This document shows, in pieces, positions 5,501 through 9,400 of a stretch of DNA of 9,400 nucleotides. A program made the position numbers and the translations under genes. Below the pieces are notes generated by a model. It was not told where the DNA came from. It ran no database searches and worked only from the letters and a program-made list of their open reading frames with translations. Source of the DNA: Acidilobaceae archaeon (GTDB lineage: Archaea; Thermoproteota; Thermoprotei_A; Sulfolobales; Acidilobaceae). How positions within the stretch are numbered: position 1 is the stretch's first letter; each line of letters opens with the position of its first letter. The DNA is taken from NCBI GenBank assembly GCA_026985435.1, contig JALSQL010000101.1, forward strand, positions 1 through 9,400. The letters are read 5' to 3'.

Positions 5501-5557
5501 CCCCCGTAGCCCCTAGTTAGCCCTGCCCGCCGGTTTATCGTGCCCCAGGGCCTCCAC

Positions 5558-5566
5558 CTACTTAAC
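5558..5566 (+). promoter_or_regulatory. Possible TATA box for the CLC gene
   Basis: CTACTTAAC is the best AT-rich element upstream of the CLC start. It predicts transcription from about 5588, leaving a leader of about 30 bases that includes GGAGGGG (5603-5609). A second weaker candidate is TTTAT at 5534-5538. Confidence 0.4.
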
Positions 5567-5617
5567 CCTACCAGGGGCCAGCGGTGGCGCTGAGAGCTCT
5601 CCGGAGGGGCCGGCGGG

Positions 5618-7492
5618 TTGGCGTCGAGGCGTCGGGTAACGGCGAGGCTGATGAAGCTCGCCTACGCTGAGAAGTGGCTCGTGCTAGGGGCGCTGGTCGG
5701 CGCGGTCGCAGGCCTGTTCGCCTACGGGTTCTACTGGCTCCTCTCGCTGGTCGTACAGGGGTCGGCGAGGCTGCTGGGCCTCCAGGCGGCCCCCGGGGAG
5801 GCCGACCTGGGGGCTGTGCTGGCCCTCCAGGAGAGGCTGCCAGCGCTCACGCCTGTCGTCATGCTTCTCGGCGCCGCTGTGAGCTCCATCATAGTCTACA
5901 GGCTAGCTCCCGAGGCCGAGGGCCACGGCACCGACGCGGCGGTGAGGGCCTTCCACAGGAGGGCGGCCCTGATACCCTTCAGGACGCCAGTGGTGAAGGC
6001 GCTCGCCTCGGCCCTCCTCGTGGGGAGCGGCGGGAGCGGGGGCGTCGAGGGGCCCAGCGTCCAGATGGGGGCCGGTGTGGGGTCTAGCCTCGCCCAGTGG
6101 CTACGCCTAAGCTTCGAGGACCGCCGGGTGGCGCTCGTCTCCGGCATGGCGGCCGCCCTCTCGATGCTCTTCCAGGCGCCCCTAGGGAGCGCGTTCTTCG
6201 CCGTGGAGGTCCTCTACAAGAGGGACCTGGAGGTTCAGGCGTTCATGCCAGCCTTCATAGCCAGCGTCACCTCCTACGCCATATCAGCGCCGCTCTTCCA
6301 CTATAGGAGCCCCCTGCCGAGCCTGACCGCGGACGTCCACGCACTCTTCACACCCGGCGCCGTGGCGAGCTACGTGATCCTAGGGGTCTACGTCGCCCCC
6401 TTCAGCTGGCTCTACGCCACCCTATTCAGGAGGTCCGAGCGGTTCTTCAAGGGCCTCGAGGCCCGGGGCCTGCCCAGGGAGCTGAGGCCCGTTCTGGGCG
6501 CCCTCGGCGCGGCCGCGATAGTCGTGGTGGCCCCCTACGTTGCCGGCAGCGGCCGGGGTGTCCTCGCCGAGGCCCTGAGGGGCCACAGCATCAGGGGGCT
6601 CCCCCTCGGGGAGGCCGGGCTCTGGGTGGCTGTCGTGCTCCTCGCCGGGGCGGTGCTCAAGATAGTGGCGACCAGCCTCTCCATAGGCAGCGGCGGGAGC
6701 GGGGGAGTGTTCGCCCCCGGCCTCCTCGCCGGCAGCCTCGTTGGGCTCTCCTACTACGCCCTGGCGGCCTGGGGGGCCCCGGGGCTGGCCCCCCTCCCGG
6801 CGAGGGTCTACGCCTACCTCGGCATGGCCTCCTTCTTCGCGGCGGCCGCCAAGGTGCCCCTGGCGACTAGCGTGATGGTGGCCGAGATGGGCAGGAACTA
6901 CCTCTTCATAGTCCCCAGCCTGCTTGCCGGCATAATAGCCCGGGAGCTCACAGGGCCCACCTCGATATACGTGAGCCAGCTCGACACCAGGCCCTCGAGG
7001 GAGGTAGTGGACGCCGAGGGGCTCCTGGCCCTGGTTAAGCAGGCTAGGATGGAGGCCACCATACCCCTCTCGGCCCTGGTGGACAGGAGCTACGTCGCCG
7101 TCAGCGCGGACGCCCCGATAGCCAGGGTGATAGAGGTCATGGAGGCCAACAAGCAGAGGATAGTCCCGGTGGTGACGGGCGAGGGCGTCTTCCGGGGCAT
7201 CGTCACCCCCGACGATATAGAGTACGCCGTCGAGAGGAGCGGGGCCAACCCCAACCTGCCGGTGTGGAGCCTCCCGCTGCGGGTCGCCCCGGCGCTCCGC
7301 CCCGACAGCACGGTGGAGGAGGCGCTCGAGCGCATGATAAGCGCTGGCACGGACTTCGTGGTTGTAGTCGACGAGAGGGGCAGGTACATAGGCGTGGTCA
7401 CCGTCGAGGAGATAGTGGCCGCCCTAGCCCACCTCCTCGTCGAGTCCACCCCCCGCCGCGGCGGGGGCCAGCCCCCCGGGGGCGGCGCTTAG
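5618..7492 (+). CDS. CLC-family chloride channel or transporter with two CBS domains
   Basis: A 624-residue protein: a CLC membrane core (about 15-455) plus a cytoplasmic tail with two CBS domains (about 482-540 and 553-608), which usually bind adenine nucleotides and regulate transport. CLC signatures in order: GHGTD (102-106) where most members have GSGIP; GSGGSGGVEGPSVQMG (136-151), with the gating glutamate at 144; APLGSAFFAVEVLYKRD (187-203); and GSGGSGGVFAPGLLAG (357-372), matching the GxFxP filter. Tyr451 in SIYVSQ (449-454) could be the central tyrosine. In AVEVL only the first of the two glutamates of the E. coli exchanger (IIEEM) is kept; the second, used for protons, is Val198. A channel or an atypical exchanger is thus possible. 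The start is TTG 5618, eight bases after GGAGGGG (5603-5609); an in-frame stop at 5591 excludes a longer form, and ATG 5651 is the alternative. The tail ends in Pro/Gly. Confidence 0.92.
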   Translation: MASRRRVTARLMKLAYAEKWLVLGALVGAVAGLFAYGFYWLLSLVVQGSARLLGLQAAPGEADLGAVLALQERLPALTPVVMLLGAAVSSIIVYRLAPEAEGHGTDAAVRAFHRRAALIPFRTPVVKALASALLVGSGGSGGVEGPSVQMGAGVGSSLAQWLRLSFEDRRVALVSGMAAALSMLFQAPLGSAFFAVEVLYKRDLEVQAFMPAFIASVTSYAISAPLFHYRSPLPSLTADVHALFTPGAVASYVILGVYVAPFSWLYATLFRRSERFFKGLEARGLPRELRPVLGALGAAAIVVVAPYVAGSGRGVLAEALRGHSIRGLPLGEAGLWVAVVLLAGAVLKIVATSLSIGSGGSGGVFAPGLLAGSLVGLSYYALAAWGAPGLAPLPARVYAYLGMASFFAAAAKVPLATSVMVAEMGRNYLFIVPSLLAGIIARELTGPTSIYVSQLDTRPSREVVDAEGLLALVKQARMEATIPLSALVDRSYVAVSADAPIARVIEVMEANKQRIVPVVTGEGVFRGIVTPDDIEYAVERSGANPNLPVWSLPLRVAPALRPDSTVEEALERMISAGTDFVVVVDERGRYIGVVTVEEIVAALAHLLVESTPRRGGGQPPGGGA

Positions 7493-7524
7493 AGCTTAGA
7501 TAGCCCACCCGGCCGCTCCCCCTC

Positions 7525-7533
7525 GGGGAGGTG
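7525..7533 (+). promoter_or_regulatory. Ribosome binding site that sets the gatD start
   Basis: GGGGAGGTG contains GGAGGTG, a near-complete complement of the archaeal 16S rRNA 3' end (CACCUCC). It ends seven bases before CTG 7541, ideal spacing. The GTG at 7531-7533 lies inside this motif and is in a different frame from gatD, so it is not served by it. An AT-rich CTTAGATA at 7495-7502 may be a weak promoter for gatDE. Confidence 0.7.
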
Positions 7534-7540
7534 CCCAGGG

Positions 7541-8914
7541 CTGGCCCCGGAGGAGGCTTGGGGCTACGTCGGCCTGGCCGCCGAGAAGGTCAGGGAGTCG
7601 GGGGCCAGGCCGGGGGATATCGTGGAGGTCGAGAAGCCGGGGGCCCCGAGGGTTAGGGGCATGCTCATGCCGCGCTACGAGATCGAGCCGAGGCCCATAC
7701 TCGTGCTGAAGCTGCCGAACGGCTACAACATAGGGGTGGCCGTGACTCCCGAGACTAGGGTCAGGGTCGTCGAGAGGGCCTCCCGGGGCGGCGAGCCGGG
7801 GGCGCCGGCGCCGCTGGCTGAGCCGCCCGAGAGGCTGCCCCGGGAGAGGGTCCTCGTGCTCGGTACTGGGGGCACGATAGCGAGTAGGATAGACTACGAG
7901 ACCGGCGCGGTGAACCCGTACCTGGACGCCGACGAGATCGTGCAGGCCGTCCCGGAGGTGCTCCGCTACGCCAGGATAGAGGCGGAGGAGGTCTTCAGCA
8001 TATTCAGCGAGGACATGACGCCCCAGCACTGGGAGAGGATAGCCGAGGAGGCCGCGAGGGCGATCGAGAGGGGCTACGAGGGGGTGGTGATAGCGCATGG
8101 GACCGACACGATGCACTACACCGCCGCCGCCCTATCCTTCGCCTTCCACGCCGGCCTCCCGGTGCCCATAGCGCTGACCGGCGCCCAGAGGAGCAGCGAC
8201 AGGCCCTCGAGCGACGCGGCGTTCAACCTGACCGCCTCGGTGCTTGTTGCCGCGAGGGCGCCCTTCGCCGAGGTCGTGGTGGTGATGCACGGGGAGACGG
8301 GGGACACCTACGCCCTGGCCCACAGGGGCACGAGGGCTAGGAAGATGCACACGAGCAGGAGGGACGCCTTCCAGTCGGTTAACGCCACCCCCCTGGCACG
8401 AGTGTGGCCCGAGACCGGGGAGGTGGAGGTGCTAGACCCCAACCATAGGAGGAGGGGGGCGGAGGACCTGAGGCTCGAGAACGGGTTCGACCCCAGGGTG
8501 GCGCTCGTGAAGTTCTACCCCGGCATGGAGGGTGAGGTGCTGGAGGCCCTCATAGACCGGGGGTACCACGGGATAGTCGTTGAGGGCACGGGCTTCGGCC
8601 ACGTGGCCAACAGGCTGATACCCACGATAGAGAGGGCGGTCGAGGAGGGGATACCCGTCGTAGTGGCCAGCCAGACGCTCTTCGGCAGGGTGAACCTTAA
8701 CGTGTACAGCACGGGGAGGAGGATGCTCCGCGCCGGAGTGATCCCCGCTGAAGACATGACCCCCGAGACGGCGTACGTGAAGCTCTCCTGGGTGCTCCAC
8801 CGCACGAGGGACCTGGGGGAGGTGAGGCGCCTGATGCTCACCCCCCTCGCCGGGGAGATCTCGGCCAGGCACAGCCTGAGGCTCTACCCGAGGTGGTACC
8901 ATGGCCCCGCCTAG
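7541..8914 (+). CDS. gatD: Glu-tRNA(Gln) amidotransferase subunit D, with probable CTG start
   Basis: GatD is the glutaminase-like (asparaginase type I) subunit of archaeal GatDE. It releases ammonia from an amide donor so GatE can turn Glu-tRNA(Gln) into Gln-tRNA(Gln). From CTG 7541 the protein has 457 residues: N-terminal barrel domain (about 1-100), with GYVGLAAEKV, then SGARPGDIVEVEK and PNGYNIGVAV; then the asparaginase domain with TGGTIASRIDYETGAV (Thr109, Tyr119), AHGTDTMHYTAAALSF (Thr188-Asp189), GAQRSSDRPSSDAAFNL, MHGETGDTYALAHRGTRARK with Lys268 followed by MHTSRRDAF, and GRVNLNVYSTGR. The Thr/Thr-Asp/Lys catalytic set is complete. The first ATG/GTG/TTG in frame is GTG 7622, which would remove about 27 conserved-looking residues, so CTG with its strong ribosome site is preferred. 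The gene follows the CLC gene by 48 bases and overlaps gatE by 14. Confidence 0.95.
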   Translation: MAPEEAWGYVGLAAEKVRESGARPGDIVEVEKPGAPRVRGMLMPRYEIEPRPILVLKLPNGYNIGVAVTPETRVRVVERASRGGEPGAPAPLAEPPERLPRERVLVLGTGGTIASRIDYETGAVNPYLDADEIVQAVPEVLRYARIEAEEVFSIFSEDMTPQHWERIAEEAARAIERGYEGVVIAHGTDTMHYTAAALSFAFHAGLPVPIALTGAQRSSDRPSSDAAFNLTASVLVAARAPFAEVVVVMHGETGDTYALAHRGTRARKMHTSRRDAFQSVNATPLARVWPETGEVEVLDPNHRRRGAEDLRLENGFDPRVALVKFYPGMEGEVLEALIDRGYHGIVVEGTGFGHVANRLIPTIERAVEEGIPVVVASQTLFGRVNLNVYSTGRRMLRAGVIPAEDMTPETAYVKLSWVLHRTRDLGEVRRLMLTPLAGEISARHSLRLYPRWYHGPA

Positions 8915-9400
8915 GCTGGACTACGAGGCGATAGGCCTCACCGTGGGCCTCGAGATACACCAGCAGCTGGCCACTAGGACGAAGCTCTTCTGCGGCTGCC
9001 CCGCCGAGCTGAGCGACGAGGAGCACGACACCTTCCAGAGGAGGCTGAGGCCGACGAGGAGCGAGCTGGGCGAGGTGGACGTGGCGGCGCTCTTCGAGTG
9101 GAGGAAGGGGCGGGTCTACGAGTACGAGGCGCCCCACCACCACTCCTGCCTCGTGGAGGCCGACGAGGAGCCGCCTCACCCCATCAACAGGGAGGCGGTC
9201 GTGATAGCGATGGCTGTAGCGAAGGCCCTCGGCTCCTGGGTGGTCGACGAGGTCCACGTGATGAGGAAGATAGTGATAGACGGGAGCAACACGAGCGGCT
9301 TCCAGAGGACGGCCATAGTGGCCCTCGGCGGCTCGATCAGGGTCTCCGGGCGGGAGTACAGCATAGAGACCATAGCTGTGGAGGAGGACGCCTCCAGGAA
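8901..9400 (+). CDS. gatE: Glu-tRNA(Gln) amidotransferase subunit E, N-terminal part
   Basis: GatE phosphorylates Glu-tRNA(Gln) and amidates the product with ammonia from GatD; it also binds the tRNA. The frame from ATG 8901 is open to the window end (166 complete codons). Family features: IGLTVGLEIHQQLATRTKLF (11-30), then CGCP, RRLRPTRSELGEVDVAALFE (48-67), SCLVEADEEPPHPINREAV (86-104) and RKIVIDGSNTSGFQRTAIVA. These match the GatB/GatE cradle domain in its archaeal GatE form, including GLEIHQQL and CLVE.DEEPPH. The start is inside the end of gatD (14-base overlap) with GAGGTGG at 8890-8896 just upstream, so the two are translationally coupled and made in equal amounts, fitting an alpha2beta2 enzyme. 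The C-terminal catalytic remainder, helical and YqeY-like tail domains would lie beyond the window. Confidence 0.95.
   Translation, partial: MAPPRLDYEAIGLTVGLEIHQQLATRTKLFCGCPAELSDEEHDTFQRRLRPTRSELGEVDVAALFEWRKGRVYEYEAPHHHSCLVEADEEPPHPINREAVVIAMAVAKALGSWVVDEVHVMRKIVIDGSNTSGFQRTAIVALGGSIRVSGREYSIETIAVEEDASR

Noticed and set aside
7490..7541. CLC-GatD fusion by readthrough of TAG 7490-7492 (the two genes share a frame)
   Set aside because: The CLC protein ends normally after its second CBS domain, a strong ribosome site precedes gatD, and nothing indicates stop recoding.
1..9400. tRNA, rRNA, insertion sequence or transposase genes
   Set aside because: I saw no cloverleaf, no conserved rRNA stretch, no terminal inverted repeats and no transposase-like protein in the window.

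Overview
The window looks like chromosomal DNA of a hyperthermophilic crenarchaeon with high GC content, most likely Desulfurococcales/Pyrodictiales-like. The lines of evidence are archaeal gene content (Nop5, fibrillarin, S30e, GatD, GatE, UPF0216), heavy use of AGG (Arg) and ATA (Ile) codons, TATA boxes of the TTTAAA type, GGAGGTG-type ribosome binding sites, and a CRISPR repeat ending in ATTGCAAG. The species is not identifiable from the sequence alone.

Layout, left to right. Positions 1-123 hold the 5' end of a minus-strand gene that leaves the window. It is divergent, across a palindromic TTTAAA, from a two-gene plus-strand unit (193-1837): a small two-helix membrane protein and a sodium:solute symporter (SSS family), overlapping by 23 bases. 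Positions 1838-2283 are non-coding and end in an A/C-rich CRISPR leader. Positions 2284-2693 are a seven-repeat, six-spacer CRISPR array read left to right, with no cas gene in the window.

After an AT-rich tandem motif at 2709-2730, a minus-strand operon (5205 down to 2737) encodes Nop5, fibrillarin and a UPF0216/DUF61 protein. The first two are the protein core of the archaeal C/D-box sRNP that 2'-O-methylates rRNA and tRNA. This Nop5 ends in an unusual Arg/Pro/Gly-rich tail. Divergent from nop5 is the ribosomal protein S30e gene (5317-5469), so a ribosome-modification operon and a ribosomal protein gene sit back to back, each with its own TATA box.

The right third (5618-9400) reads plus: a CLC-type chloride channel/transporter with two CBS domains, then gatD and the start of gatE, which overlap by 14 bases. 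GatDE is the archaeal amidotransferase that converts Glu-tRNA(Gln) to Gln-tRNA(Gln). The gatD N-terminus has no ATG, GTG or TTG in a position that would include its conserved beginning. A CTG at 7541, seven bases after a strong GGAGGTG, is the best start.

I did not find a clearly new multi-gene system. The best leads are the non-AUG gatD start, the Nop5 RGG-like tail, the graded repeat variants in the CRISPR array, the altered CLC signature residues, and a possibly structured, promoter-preceded non-coding stretch at about 2062-2156.
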